DNA of 64,000 bases, from positions 49,548-113,547 of the forward strand of contig NZ_BMEQ01000011.1 of NCBI RefSeq assembly GCF_014636775.1. The letters are read 5' to 3'. Positions 1 through 8,773 of this stretch are shown here, piece by piece (the first letter of the stretch is position 1; every line of letters starts with the position of its first letter). A program made the position numbers and the translations under genes. The DNA is from Kocuria dechangensis. Its GTDB lineage: Bacteria > Actinomycetota > Actinomycetes > Actinomycetales > Micrococcaceae. Under the pieces are notes generated by a model. The model made no database searches. It was not told where the DNA came from and saw nothing but the letters and a program-made list of their open reading frames with translations.

Positions 1-15
1 CCCCCCGCGGACGGC

Positions 16-2682
16 TCAGCGGTCGGCGGGGACGGCCCGGAGCCGGTCCCCCTCGCGGAGGAGGAACACGCCCCCGTGCTCGTCGGTGCGCAGCAGGGGC
101 ACGCCTGCGCGGGCGAGGTGGGACAGGATCTGCGGGTGGGGGTGGCCGTAGTCGTTGTCCCGGCCCACCGAGACCACGGCCAGGCGCGGGCTGGCGGCGT
201 CGATGATGTCGGTGCCGCCGTTGCGGGCCCCGTGGTGGGAGAGCTTCAGGACGTCGACGTCGGCCAGGGGCCCGGCGGTGCGCAGCAGGGCACGGGCCCC
301 GTCCTCCTCGAGGTCCCCGGCGAGCAGCCAGGAGACCGTCGTGCCGTCCTGGCCGGTGAGCTCGGCGCGCAGGGCCAGGGAGGCGTCGTTCTCCTCGGAC
401 GACGACGCGGGCCCCCGCCGTCGCGGGGCGGGTCCCTGCGGTGCGAGCACGGTGAGCCGCAGGTCCCCCAGGGTGCGGGTCTCCCCCGCGGCGGGCCGGT
501 GCACGGGCGTGCCGGGTGCGGCGGCGTGGACCTGCTCCGGGGGGCCGGGGGCCGCGGTGGAGTACCAGAGCTCGGCGACGTCCGCGCGGTGGAGCGCCCC
601 GGGGAGCCCGCCGGTGTGGTCGGCGTGGGCGTGGGTGAGGACCACCAGGTCCAGGCGCTCGACCCGGCCCCGCTGCAGGCACCGCTCCAGGGCCCGGGGC
701 TCGGGGCCGGTGTCCACGAGCACCGCCCGGCCCGGGCCGGTGCGCAGCAGGACGGCGTCCCCCTGGCCCACGTCGCAGACCAGGGCCTGCCAGTCCGGCG
801 GGCCCCTGCGGGCGTCGAGCACGGCCCGGAGGACGGGACCGGCGAGCAGGAGCAGGGCCAGGACGGCGACCGCGGCGCGCCGCCGGCGTCGGCGCCGGGC
901 CGCCCGGCGCCGGTCCTCCTCCGTGGGGGCGGGCGGGGCCGGTCCGTCCCGGAGGGTCCCGCTGACCGGCCGCGGGCGCCGGCGCCGCAGGTCCAGGACG
1001 TGGACGCCCAGCACGAAGGCCGCGCTCGGCACGGCCATGAGCAGCGCCCCGGCCGGCCCGTCCGGCCACGGGGCCAGCGCGGCCGGGGCGCCGGCGAACA
1101 GGCGGGCGGTCCCGGCGACCAGTCGCGTGCCCGCGGCACCCGCGGTGAGCGGCACGAGGGCGGCCTCGGCGAGCGCTGCGGGGGCGCCGGGCAGGCCCAG
1201 CAGGAGCAGGCCGGCCAGGCCGCACACGGTCACGAGCGGCACGAGGGGTCCGGCGAGGACGTTGGCGGGCAGCGAGTACACGGGCACGGCGGGCTGGAGG
1301 AGCACCACCACGGGAGCGCACCACGCCTGGGCGGCCGCCGGGACCGCGACGGCGATCCCCAGGACCTCCGGGACCCGGGTCCCCAGCAGCCGGGCGAGCG
1401 GGCGGGCGCTCACCACGATCCCGGCGGTGGCGAGCACGGAGAGCACGAACCCGTACTCCGCGGCGAGCGCCGGGCGGACCACGAGGAGCGCGACGACGGC
1501 GCCGGCCAGGGTCGTGAGGGAGAGGGCGGTCCGGCCGGTGAGCAGGCCGGCGGCCCCGAGCGCTCCCATCACCGCGGCGCGCAGCACCGAGGGGTCGGGG
1601 CCCACCAGGGCGACGAACGCGCCGAGGGCGCCGAGGCCGGCCAGCAGGCAGGTGCGCCGGCCCGCGCCCAGGGCGAGGACCGCGTGTCCGGCCAGGGCCG
1701 TGACGAGAGCACAGTTGGAGCCCGAGACGGCGGTGAGGTGGGTCAGCCCGGTGTCCTTCATGGCCTGCTCCAGCTCGGGATCCAGGCCGGAGCGCTCGCC
1801 GAAGGTCATGCCGGGGAGCAGCCCGGCGGCGTCGGGGCCCAGGCCCGCCGCCGCGACCACGAACCGCGCCCGCACGTCCTCCCGGGCGGTGCGCTCCGGG
1901 GCGGGCAGCACGCCGGGCGGGGCGGCGGCGCGCAGCACGGGGGTGCCGGCCTCCTGACCCCCGTCGGCCCGGAGCACCGCGGTGAGGCGGGCGCCGGGGG
2001 CGAGCCCGGCCCACGCGGGCCCGTCCGCGAACACGGTGGCCGGCGTCTCCACCCGCTCCCGGTGCCCCTCGTGCACGATCTCCTCCAGGGCCAGCTCGAG
2101 CACCACCCCCGTGCGGTCCTCCCCGGCGGCGGGGGCGTCCGGCCCCGGGGCCGACCACGGTCGCGGCGGATCGAGCACCCGGGCGGTGACGGTCAGCGTC
2201 CCGCCGTCGGTCAGGACCGTGCCGAGGGCCCCGGTCGCCGGCCGGTCGGCGGCCGCGCTGAGCAGCACGGCCGCCGCGGCGAGGGCGGCCAGGGCCAGCG
2301 CCGACCAGGATGCGCTCCCGCGCGGGGGTCCGTTCCGCCTCCCGTCGGCGCGAGCCCCACCAGCTGCGCCGGCCCGGCCCGCGCCATGTCCCGGGGGACG
2401 GGGACTTGGAGGCTGGCCCGCCGCGGGTCCCCGCGCTACGACGTCCGCCACAGCCCGCAGGACGACCCGGAGCACCGCCCCCAGGAGCGCGAGCACCACG
2501 ACGCACGCCGCGGCCCCGAGCGCGGCCTGCGCGAGCGGCAGGCGCGTGCCCAGCATCCCGGCGGCCCAGGCGGCCAGGGCGGCCGGGAGCAGGCGCAGGT
2601 CCCACGTCCGCCCGGGTGCGCGGGCATCCCGGTGGGCCTGGTGCTCCAGGGCCCCGGCCCACCACGCTGACAGGCTCCTCAC
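16..2682 (-). CDS. comEC: ComEC/Rec2 family competence DNA-uptake channel
   Basis: Integral membrane protein of about 888 aa that is the predicted channel for single-stranded DNA entry during transformation. The N-terminal half has several hydrophobic segments. The central competence domain contains the conserved stretch TGLTHLTAVSGSN. The C-terminal third (from about residue 650) is a metallo-beta-lactamase-like domain with the metal motif THAHADH near residue 680 and a later SHHGARNG. The GTG start at 2682 was chosen because it overlaps the comEA stop by 4 nt (GTGA), and sequence further upstream in this frame is low-complexity comEA shadow. It is the last gene of leuS-degV-comEA-comEC. Family identity is clear; whether the organism is competent is not shown. 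Confidence 0.93.
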   Translation of the reverse strand: MRSLSAWWAGALEHQAHRDARAPGRTWDLRLLPAALAAWAAGMLGTRLPLAQAALGAAACVVVLALLGAVLRVVLRAVADVVARGPAAGQPPSPRPPGHGAGRAGAAGGARADGRRNGPPRGSASWSALALAALAAAAVLLSAAADRPATGALGTVLTDGGTLTVTARVLDPPRPWSAPGPDAPAAGEDRTGVVLELALEEIVHEGHRERVETPATVFADGPAWAGLAPGARLTAVLRADGGQEAGTPVLRAAAPPGVLPAPERTAREDVRARFVVAAAGLGPDAAGLLPGMTFGERSGLDPELEQAMKDTGLTHLTAVSGSNCALVTALAGHAVLALGAGRRTCLLAGLGALGAFVALVGPDPSVLRAAVMGALGAAGLLTGRTALSLTTLAGAVVALLVVRPALAAEYGFVLSVLATAGIVVSARPLARLLGTRVPEVLGIAVAVPAAAQAWCAPVVVLLQPAVPVYSLPANVLAGPLVPLVTVCGLAGLLLLGLPGAPAALAEAALVPLTAGAAGTRLVAGTARLFAGAPAALAPWPDGPAGALLMAVPSAAFVLGVHVLDLRRRRPRPVSGTLRDGPAPPAPTEEDRRRAARRRRRRRAAVAVLALLLLAGPVLRAVLDARRGPPDWQALVCDVGQGDAVLLRTGPGRAVLVDTGPEPRALERCLQRGRVERLDLVVLTHAHADHTGGLPGALHRADVAELWYSTAAPGPPEQVHAAAPGTPVHRPAAGETRTLGDLRLTVLAPQGPAPRRRGPASSSEENDASLALRAELTGQDGTTVSWLLAGDLEEDGARALLRTAGPLADVDVLKLSHHGARNGGTDIIDAASPRLAVVSVGRDNDYGHPHPQILSHLARAGVPLLRTDEHGGVFLLREGDRLRAVPADR

Positions 2683-3788
2683 ACGGTCACCAGGGGCAGG
2701 AGGGCCTCCAGCACGGCGGGGCCGACCCCCGGGACGGCGTCCAGCTCCTCGACGGACGTGAACCCGCCCTGCCCGTCCCGGAACGCGACGATCCGCTCGG
2801 CGAGCACCGGCCCGACCCGCGGCAGCGCCTCCAGGTCCGCGGCCGTCGCGGCGTTGAGGTCCAGCGGGCCACCTGCGCCGGGCGCGGCGGGCGCTCCGGG
2901 CGCCGCGGCCCCGTCCGGGGACGGGACAGCAGCGGACAGGGAACCGGGGGACGGGGCGGGCGCCCCGGCGGCGGGGTCGCTGTCCGCGCCGGGGATGAGC
3001 ACCTGCTGCCCGTCGGCGACGGGGGCGGCGAGGTTGACGCCCCCGGTGACGGCGGCCCCCGTGAGCCCCCCGGCGGCCTCGACGGCGTCCACGACCCGGT
3101 CGCCGGCCGCCACCTCCACCACGCCGGGACGCGCCACCTCCCCGGTGACGTGCACGAGCAGGGTCCCGCCCGGCGCGGCCCCGTCGGCGGGCCCCGTGCC
3201 CGGCGCCGCGCGGGGCGGCGGAGCACCGGACGACGCACCCGGCAACGCACCGGGCATGGCACCGGGCATGGCACCGGGCATGGCACCGGGCATGGCACCG
3301 GACGGTGCCGCGGCGGGGGCCGTCGCGGCAGAGGGTCCTGCCACATCCACCTCGGCCAGGGCGGAGCCCTCCCCTGCGCCGGGGCCCGGTCCGAGCACCG
3401 CCCAGGCCAGGACCGCCACCCCGGCGAGGGCCAGGAGCAGGAGGGAGTGCGGGACGCGGGTGCGGGCGGCGACCTCCCACCGGTGTCCCGGGCCCGTCCC
3501 GGCGCCGGAGGGGTCCTCACCGGGCCGGCGGGGAGGCGTCCCGGACGGCACGCCGCCGGGGACGCCGCCGGCAGTGCCGGCAGGGTCGTCGCCGCGAGGA
3601 CCGGAGGAGGCCTCGGCGAGCAGCGCCGCCAGCCGCTCCGCGGAGCCGGAGGCGGGGCCGGAGCCGGTACCGGCGCCGGGGCCGGGGCCGGGGCCGGAGC
3701 CGGGGCCGGGGCCGGGGCCGGGGCCGACATGGGGTTCGGGGTCGGACGGCGTCGGGCGGCGCCTGCCGTGGTGCGCGGTGCCGGTCAT
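2679..3788 (-). CDS. comEA: ComEA family DNA-binding competence protein, with low-complexity repeats
   Basis: Membrane-anchored receptor (369 aa) that binds incoming double-stranded DNA and hands it to ComEC. The order is: a cytoplasmic N-terminus rich in Gly-Pro repeats (about residues 20-45), one transmembrane helix near residues 115-135, a spacer with tandem PGAM repeats (about 160-185), an SLBB-like domain (from about 205), then two helix-hairpin-helix motifs at the C-terminus (LDLNAATAADLEALPRVGPV, then LDAVPGVGPAVLEALL). The ATG at 3788 (MTGTAHHG) is preferred over a longer reading that runs into degV. The two repeat tracts are unusual and probably vary in length between strains. The stop overlaps the comEC start. 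Confidence 0.9.
   Translation of the reverse strand: MTGTAHHGRRRPTPSDPEPHVGPGPGPGPGSGPGPGPGAGTGSGPASGSAERLAALLAEASSGPRGDDPAGTAGGVPGGVPSGTPPRRPGEDPSGAGTGPGHRWEVAARTRVPHSLLLLALAGVAVLAWAVLGPGPGAGEGSALAEVDVAGPSAATAPAAAPSGAMPGAMPGAMPGAMPGALPGASSGAPPPRAAPGTGPADGAAPGGTLLVHVTGEVARPGVVEVAAGDRVVDAVEAAGGLTGAAVTGGVNLAAPVADGQQVLIPGADSDPAAGAPAPSPGSLSAAVPSPDGAAAPGAPAAPGAGGPLDLNAATAADLEALPRVGPVLAERIVAFRDGQGGFTSVEELDAVPGVGPAVLEALLPLVTV
3241..3302. repeat. 12-bp tandem repeat inside comEA
   Basis: Four to five copies of the 12-bp unit CCGGGCATGGCA in register, encoding PGAM repeats on the minus strand between the transmembrane helix and the SLBB domain of ComEA. The unit is a multiple of three, so copy-number change by slippage would keep the frame. 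Confidence 0.9.
3655..3726. repeat. GGGGCC hexanucleotide-type repeat tract in comEA
   Basis: Nearly pure GGGGCC units with a few GGAGCC and GGTACC variants. They are read on the minus strand as alternating Gly-Pro near the ComEA N-terminus. The plus strand has closely spaced G4 runs that could form a G-quadruplex. The six-base period is frame-preserving. Confidence 0.88.
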
Positions 3789-3933
3789 GGGGACCAGCCA
3801 ACCCCCGCGACCCTCCTCCGCGGAGCGCGCGGAGCCCGGCTGGGGACGGGAGCGCCCGCGCGGGGCGGCTGGGGAGCCCGGACACCGGGCCCTCCGCGGA
3901 GCGGATGGAGCGGGAGGCTGGTGGGGCGGGAGC

Positions 3934-4914
3934 TCAGCTCCCGGGCGGCACCGGGTGCAGGACGGGCCGGGCGGAGGGGCCCTCGACGACCGCGGCGCGC
4001 GCCCCGAGGCCCACGTGGGCGGCCAGGACGGGCGGGAGCTGGGAGACGACGAGCGTCGCGTCGGGGCGGTGGGCCTCCACGAGCTCCTCGCCGAGCTCAC
4101 GGGCGCCGTTCTCGTCGCCGAGGTGGTGCATCACGAGCACCGGGTCCTCGTGCTCGGAGGTGGCCAGGGCCTCGCCCACCAGCGCCGCGAACCGCGCGCG
4201 GGCACGGGCGGGCGAGCGGGGCTTCTCCACGGCGACGAGCTTCCCGTCGGCGATCGACAGCAGCGGGCGGATCTGCAGCACGGCGTTGAGCACCGCCGAG
4301 GAGGGGGCGATCCGCCCTCCACGGCGCAGCGAGTCCAGGGAGGGCACCCACAGCAGCAGGGTGTTGTCGCGGCTGCCCTCGCGGGCGGCCGCGGCGACCT
4401 CCTCCTGCCCGGCGCCGGTCCCGGCGACGTTCCACGCCTTCTGCGCCCCGAAGCCCTGGGCCATCGCCGCGGTGCGGGAGTCCACGACCGTGACGGGCAC
4501 GTCGATGGCCTGCCGGGCGATGCGGGCCGCCCCCGTGGTCCCGGACAGCTCCGCCGACAGGTGCACGGAGACGATCCCCTCGTAGCCCGCCTCCTGCAGC
4601 CGCTGGTAGACCCGCCGGAACTGCCCCGGGGAGGGCCGGGAGGTGGTCACCGGCCGTCCCTCCGCCAGCGCGAGGATCAGGGCCTGCGGGATCTCGTCGT
4701 CGTGCGGGCCGTCGGGGACGGGGAAGATCTGCCCGTCGATCATCACGGGCATCTGCACGACCTCCAGCCCGCCCTCCCGCGCGGCGGTCTCCAGCCACGC
4801 GGGGGGCAGGGCGGCGGCATCGTCGGTGACCACCGCGATCCGGCGCCGCGCCGCCGGGGGCTCCGGAACGGCGTCCGCCTCGGGGTCCGCCACCTGGTCC
4901 ACGGCCGGGTCCAC
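3934..4914 (-). CDS. DegV family fatty-acid-binding protein
   Basis: DegV/FakB-like protein of 326 aa. These proteins bind a fatty acid and in Gram-positives often work with a fatty acid kinase. It opens with RRIAVVTDDAAALPPAW and continues with TSRPSPGQF, ELSGTTGAARIA, VDSRTAAMAQGF and LRRGGRI, the usual DegV ligand-pocket motifs. The first 25 or so residues are Pro/Ala/Glu-rich and may not be translated. GTG 4914 lies 8 nt after the leuS stop, so co-translation with leuS is likely. No FakA-like kinase is in the window. The physiological ligand is unknown. Confidence 0.9.
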   Translation of the reverse strand: MDPAVDQVADPEADAVPEPPAARRRIAVVTDDAAALPPAWLETAAREGGLEVVQMPVMIDGQIFPVPDGPHDDEIPQALILALAEGRPVTTSRPSPGQFRRVYQRLQEAGYEGIVSVHLSAELSGTTGAARIARQAIDVPVTVVDSRTAAMAQGFGAQKAWNVAGTGAGQEEVAAAAREGSRDNTLLLWVPSLDSLRRGGRIAPSSAVLNAVLQIRPLLSIADGKLVAVEKPRSPARARARFAALVGEALATSEHEDPVLVMHHLGDENGARELGEELVEAHRPDATLVVSQLPPVLAAHVGLGARAAVVEGPSARPVLHPVPPGS

Positions 4915-4922
4915 GGGCGGGC

Positions 4923-7415
4923 TCAGGCCACGATGTTGACGAGCTTGGGCGCCCGCACGATCACCTTGCGGATCTCGGCGTCGCCCAGCTGGCGGCGGAC
5001 CGTCTCCGAGGCCAGGGCGAGCTCGCGCAGCGCGTCCTCAGTGATGTCCACCGGCACCTCCAGCCGGTCCCGGACCTTGCCCTTGATCTGGACGACGGCG
5101 GTGACGGTGTCGTCCACGAGCAGGGCCGGGTCCACGGCCGGCCAGCCGGCGACGACGACGGAGCCCTCGTGGCCCAGCGCGTGCCACATGTCCTCGGCCG
5201 TGTACGGGGCGACCAGCGACAGCAGCACCGACACCGCCTCCACGGCCTCGCGCACGGCAGGGTCGGCGGGACCGCAGCCGGAGTCGATGGCCTTGCGGAC
5301 CACGTTGACGAGCTCCATGGTCTTGGCGATGACCACGTTGAACTTCCCGGCGTCCAGGAGCTGCGCGGCGTCCTCCACGGCCCGGTGTGCGGCCCGGCGC
5401 ACGGCCCGGTCCCCCGCCGCCGGGTCGGCGCCCGGCTCCGAGGCCACGTCCTGCGCCAGGCGCCAGGCGCGGGCGAGGAACTTCTGGGAGCCCTGCGGGG
5501 AGACGTCGGCCCAGTCCACGTCGTCCTCGGGCGGGGAGGCGAAGACCATGGTCAGGCGCACCGCGTCCACGCCGAACGCGTCGAGCTGCTCGCCCAGGTC
5601 CACGCCGTTGCCCAGGGACTTGGACATGGCCTTGCCGCCGTTGAGCACCTGGCCCTGGTTCAGCAGCGCCTTGAACGGCTCGGTGAAGTCCACGAGCCCG
5701 AGGTCGTGGAGCACCTTGGTGAAGAACCGGGAGTAGAGCAGGTGCAGGATCGCGTGCTCCACGCCGCCCACGTACTGGTCCACGGGCAGCCACTTGCGGG
5801 TCTCCTCGAGGTCGAACGCGGCGTTCTCGTCGTTCGGGGAGGCGAAGCGCAGGTAGTACCAGGAGGAGTCCACGAACGTGTCCATGGTGTCGGTGTCCCG
5901 CAGGGCGGGGCCGCCGCAGGCGGGGCACTCGACGTTGACCCAGTCCTCGGCCGCCGCGAGCGGCGACTGGCCGCGGGGCGCGAGCTGCTCCCCGCGCAGG
6001 TCGTCGGGCAGCCGCACGGGCAGCTGGTCCTCGGGCACGGGCACCTCCCCGCAGGCCGGGCAGTGCACGATCGGGATGGGCGCGCCCCAGAAGCGCTGGC
6101 GGGACAGCAGCCAGTCGCGCAGCCGGAAGTTGACCTGGCGGTTGCCGGTGCCGGCGGCCTCGACCATGCCGATGGCCTTCTCGATGGCCTCGGTCTTCTC
6201 CAGCCCGGACAGCTCGCCCGAGTTGATCAGGGTGCCCTCGCCCGTCGTGGCGACGCCGGTCGCCGCCGGGTCCTCCTCGCCGGTGTCGAGCACGGCCCGC
6301 ACGGGCAGGCCGAAGGTGCGGGCGAAGTCGAGGTCGCGCTGGTCATGGGCGGGCACGGCCATGATCGCCCCGGTGCCGTAGTCGGCCAGCACGTAGTCGG
6401 CGGCCCACACGGGCAGCTTCTCGCCGGTCAGCGGGTTGACCGCGTGGCGGCCCAGGAACACGCCGGTCTTCTGCCGGTCGGTGGCCTGGCGCTCGATGTC
6501 GGACAGCGCCTTGACCTGCTCGCGGTAGGCGGCCAGCTCCGCGGCGTGCTCGGGGGCCACGACCTCCGCGGCCAGCTCCGCGTCCGCGGCCACCACGAAG
6601 AACGTGGCGCCGTAGAGGGTGTCGGGACGGGTGGTGAACACGGTGACCTCGCGGTCGGCCCCGTCCTCGCCGGCCCCCTCGATCACGAACCGCACGTGGG
6701 CGCCCTCGGAGCGGCCGATCCAGTTGCGCTGCATCGCCAGCACGCGCTCGGGCCAGTGGCCCTCCAGCGCGGCCATGTCGTCGAGGAGCCGGTCGGCGTA
6801 GTCGGTGATCTTGAAGTACCACTGGTTCAGGGCCTTCTTCGTCACCGGGGTGCCGCAGCGCTCGCACGCGCCGTTGACGACCTGCTCGTTGGCGAGCACG
6901 GTCTGGTCCTTCGGGCACCAGTTGACCGGGGAGTTCTTCCGGTACGCCAGTCCCTTGCGGTGGAACTGCAGGAACAGCCACTGCGTCCACCGGTAGTACT
7001 CCGGGTCGGAGGTGTGGATCTCCCGGGACCAGTCCGCGCTGATGGCGTAGCGCTGGAAGGACGCCTTCTGCGTGGCGATGTTCGCGTAGGTCCACTCGGC
7101 CGGGTGCGCGTTGCGCTTGATGGCCGCGTTCTCGGCGGGCAGGCCGAAGGAGTCCCAGCCGATCGGGTGCAGGACGTCGTAGCCCCTCTGCCGCCAGTAG
7201 CGGGCGACGACGTCGCCCATCGCGAACGCCTCCGCGTGGCCCATGTGCAGGTCGCCGGAGGGGTACGGGAACATGTCCAGGACGTAGCGGCGCTCCCGCG
7301 TCCCGTCGTCGACGGGCGCGTAGACCTTCTGCTCCTCCCAGAACGCCGGCCACCGCGCCTCGATGGCGCGGACGTCGTACCCGGTGGTCTCGGTCGTGTG
7401 CTGCTGTTCGGTCAC
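4923..7415 (-). CDS. leuS: leucyl-tRNA synthetase
   Basis: Class I aminoacyl-tRNA synthetase (830 aa, normal bacterial length) that charges tRNA-Leu. The HIGH signature appears as HMGH near residue 57 ([15 protein letters not shown]) and KMSKS as AMSKS near residue 595. An editing domain lies between ([12 protein letters not shown]). Zinc-ligand cysteine pairs are visible at CERCG and [14 protein letters not shown]. Start GTG 7415 has GGCGAGG just upstream. It is the first gene of leuS-degV-comEA-comEC. Confidence 0.98.
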   Translation of the reverse strand: MTEQQHTTETTGYDVRAIEARWPAFWEEQKVYAPVDDGTRERRYVLDMFPYPSGDLHMGHAEAFAMGDVVARYWRQRGYDVLHPIGWDSFGLPAENAAIKRNAHPAEWTYANIATQKASFQRYAISADWSREIHTSDPEYYRWTQWLFLQFHRKGLAYRKNSPVNWCPKDQTVLANEQVVNGACERCGTPVTKKALNQWYFKITDYADRLLDDMAALEGHWPERVLAMQRNWIGRSEGAHVRFVIEGAGEDGADREVTVFTTRPDTLYGATFFVVAADAELAAEVVAPEHAAELAAYREQVKALSDIERQATDRQKTGVFLGRHAVNPLTGEKLPVWAADYVLADYGTGAIMAVPAHDQRDLDFARTFGLPVRAVLDTGEEDPAATGVATTGEGTLINSGELSGLEKTEAIEKAIGMVEAAGTGNRQVNFRLRDWLLSRQRFWGAPIPIVHCPACGEVPVPEDQLPVRLPDDLRGEQLAPRGQSPLAAAEDWVNVECPACGGPALRDTDTMDTFVDSSWYYLRFASPNDENAAFDLEETRKWLPVDQYVGGVEHAILHLLYSRFFTKVLHDLGLVDFTEPFKALLNQGQVLNGGKAMSKSLGNGVDLGEQLDAFGVDAVRLTMVFASPPEDDVDWADVSPQGSQKFLARAWRLAQDVASEPGADPAAGDRAVRRAAHRAVEDAAQLLDAGKFNVVIAKTMELVNVVRKAIDSGCGPADPAVREAVEAVSVLLSLVAPYTAEDMWHALGHEGSVVVAGWPAVDPALLVDDTVTAVVQIKGKVRDRLEVPVDITEDALRELALASETVRRQLGDAEIRKVIVRAPKLVNIVA

Positions 7416-7498
7416 GTTCCTCGCCTTCGCGGTCGCGTCGGCGGCGTCCGGGCATCACGGGGCCCCGGCGGCGCGCCGACGGTGGTGGGATCCGTCCC

Positions 7499-7504
7499 AT
7501 CCTA
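7499..7504 (-). promoter_or_regulatory. predicted -10 element of leuS
   Basis: TAGGAT on the minus strand about 84 nt upstream of the leuS GTG. It fits the actinobacterial TANNNT pattern, but no convincing -35 is visible. The inferred leader is too short for a T-box. Confidence 0.4.
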
Positions 7505-7557
7505 GCCCAGCGGGACGCGCCCCGGCCGCGCCGGGCCGGGGATCCGCGGCGAGCCGA

Positions 7558-7563
7558 TAGCAT
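7558..7563 (+). promoter_or_regulatory. predicted -10 element of the hydrolase-glycosyltransferase pair
   Basis: TAGCAT about 50 nt upstream of the ATG at 7616, in the 200-bp divergent spacer with leuS. No clear -35. Confidence 0.35.
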
Positions 7564-7615
7564 CGACAGCGGGCCGGCGGACACCGGACGAGCACCGGCC
7601 CGCAGGGAGGACAGG

Positions 7616-8773
7616 ATGTCGGAGAGCACCGCGCCCCAGGGCCCCGCCGGCCGGGAGCCGGTCGCGGAGGGCCCCTGGCCGGAGCGCAACCCGTACGCGG
7701 AGCGGCGCAGCGTCGTGCTCGACGGCTACAAGGTCCGGTACTGGTTCTACGACGTCGACCGCACCCGCAAGCCCCTGGTCGTCATGGTCCACGGCTTCCG
7801 CGGCGACCACCACGGCCTGCAGCTGATCGCAGACCGGCTGCGGGACCGCTACCACGTCGTCGTCCCCGACCTCCCCGGCTTCGGCCGCTCCGAGCCCTTC
7901 CCGGACCGCCCCCACGACGTCGCCGGGTACGCGGAGTTCCTCCGCCGCTTCGTCGAGGTCCTCACCGCCGGGGCCGTGCACGACCGCCCCGCCCCCGGGA
8001 GCACGCCCGGGGCCGGCTCGGGAGACGAGAAGGCAGTGGAGGCCGACGGCGGGCCCGGCCGCGGCATCGTGCTGCTGGGCCACTCCTTCGGCTCGGTGGT
8101 CGCCGCCCACTTCGCCGCGGCCCACCCTGCCATGGTCGAGCGGCTCGTGCTGGTCAACCCCATCTGCGAGCCCGCACTCGAGGGCAGCCGCGCGGCGCTG
8201 AGCCGGCTGACGGGCACCTACTACCGGCTCGGGAGGGTCCTGCCCGCGGCACTCGGCCGCCGCCTGCTGGCCAGCGGCGCCGTCACCGACGGGATGAGCG
8301 AGGTGATGACGAAGTCCCCGGACCCGGGGCTGCGCCGCTACGTGCGCAACCAGCACCGCGCCTACTTCTCCGTCTTCGCGGACCGCGACGTGCTGATGGA
8401 GGCCTACGAGGCGTCGGTCTCCCACACGGTCGCGGAGGTCGCCATGCAGCTGACCATGCCGACCCTGCTGGTCGTGGGCGCCGAGGACGAGCTCGGCTCC
8501 GTGCCCGCCCAGCGGCGGATGGCCTCCTGGATCCCCCGCCACCGCCTGGAGGTGCTGGAGGGCCTGGGCCACCTCATCCACTACGAGGCGCCGGGGCGCA
8601 CCGCGCAGCTCGTCGACGGGTTCCTCACCGGCCCCGCCCCCGAGCCCGCCGACGCCCCGCCCGCCCTGCACGAGCAGCTCCCGCCCGCGGGCGCCGCCGA
8701 GCCCGAGACCGCCCAGTTCACCGGCCTGCAGCAGGTGGTGCGGCGCGGCCGGCACCGCAGGAGCGGCCCGTGA
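7616..8773 (+). CDS. alpha/beta-fold hydrolase
   Basis: Cytoplasmic hydrolase of 385 aa, substrate unknown. The oxyanion region is VMVHGFRGDHHG. The nucleophile elbow is GHSFGS (Ser near residue 158), the acid is probably in GAEDELGS (about residue 290), and the catalytic His is in GLGHLIHYEAP (about 319). ATG 7616 is preceded by AGGGAGG. An inserted low-complexity loop lies just before the nucleophile elbow and a Pro/Ala-rich tail follows residue 335. The stop overlaps the next gene's GTG by 4 nt, so the two products are probably made together, perhaps for a cell-envelope lipid or glycan step (inference). Confidence 0.88.
   Translation: MSESTAPQGPAGREPVAEGPWPERNPYAERRSVVLDGYKVRYWFYDVDRTRKPLVVMVHGFRGDHHGLQLIADRLRDRYHVVVPDLPGFGRSEPFPDRPHDVAGYAEFLRRFVEVLTAGAVHDRPAPGSTPGAGSGDEKAVEADGGPGRGIVLLGHSFGSVVAAHFAAAHPAMVERLVLVNPICEPALEGSRAALSRLTGTYYRLGRVLPAALGRRLLASGAVTDGMSEVMTKSPDPGLRRYVRNQHRAYFSVFADRDVLMEAYEASVSHTVAEVAMQLTMPTLLVVGAEDELGSVPAQRRMASWIPRHRLEVLEGLGHLIHYEAPGRTAQLVDGFLTGPAPEPADAPPALHEQLPPAGAAEPETAQFTGLQQVVRRGRHRRSGP

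Noticed and set aside
2683-3480. N-terminal extension of ComEC in the same frame
   Set aside because: It is an alternate-frame reading of the comEA repeats; the GTG overlapping the comEA stop fits better.
7416-7615. T-box leader for leuS (and likewise for alaS, aspS and hisS)
   Set aside because: The leaders are too short and lack the T-box sequence and a specifier stem.
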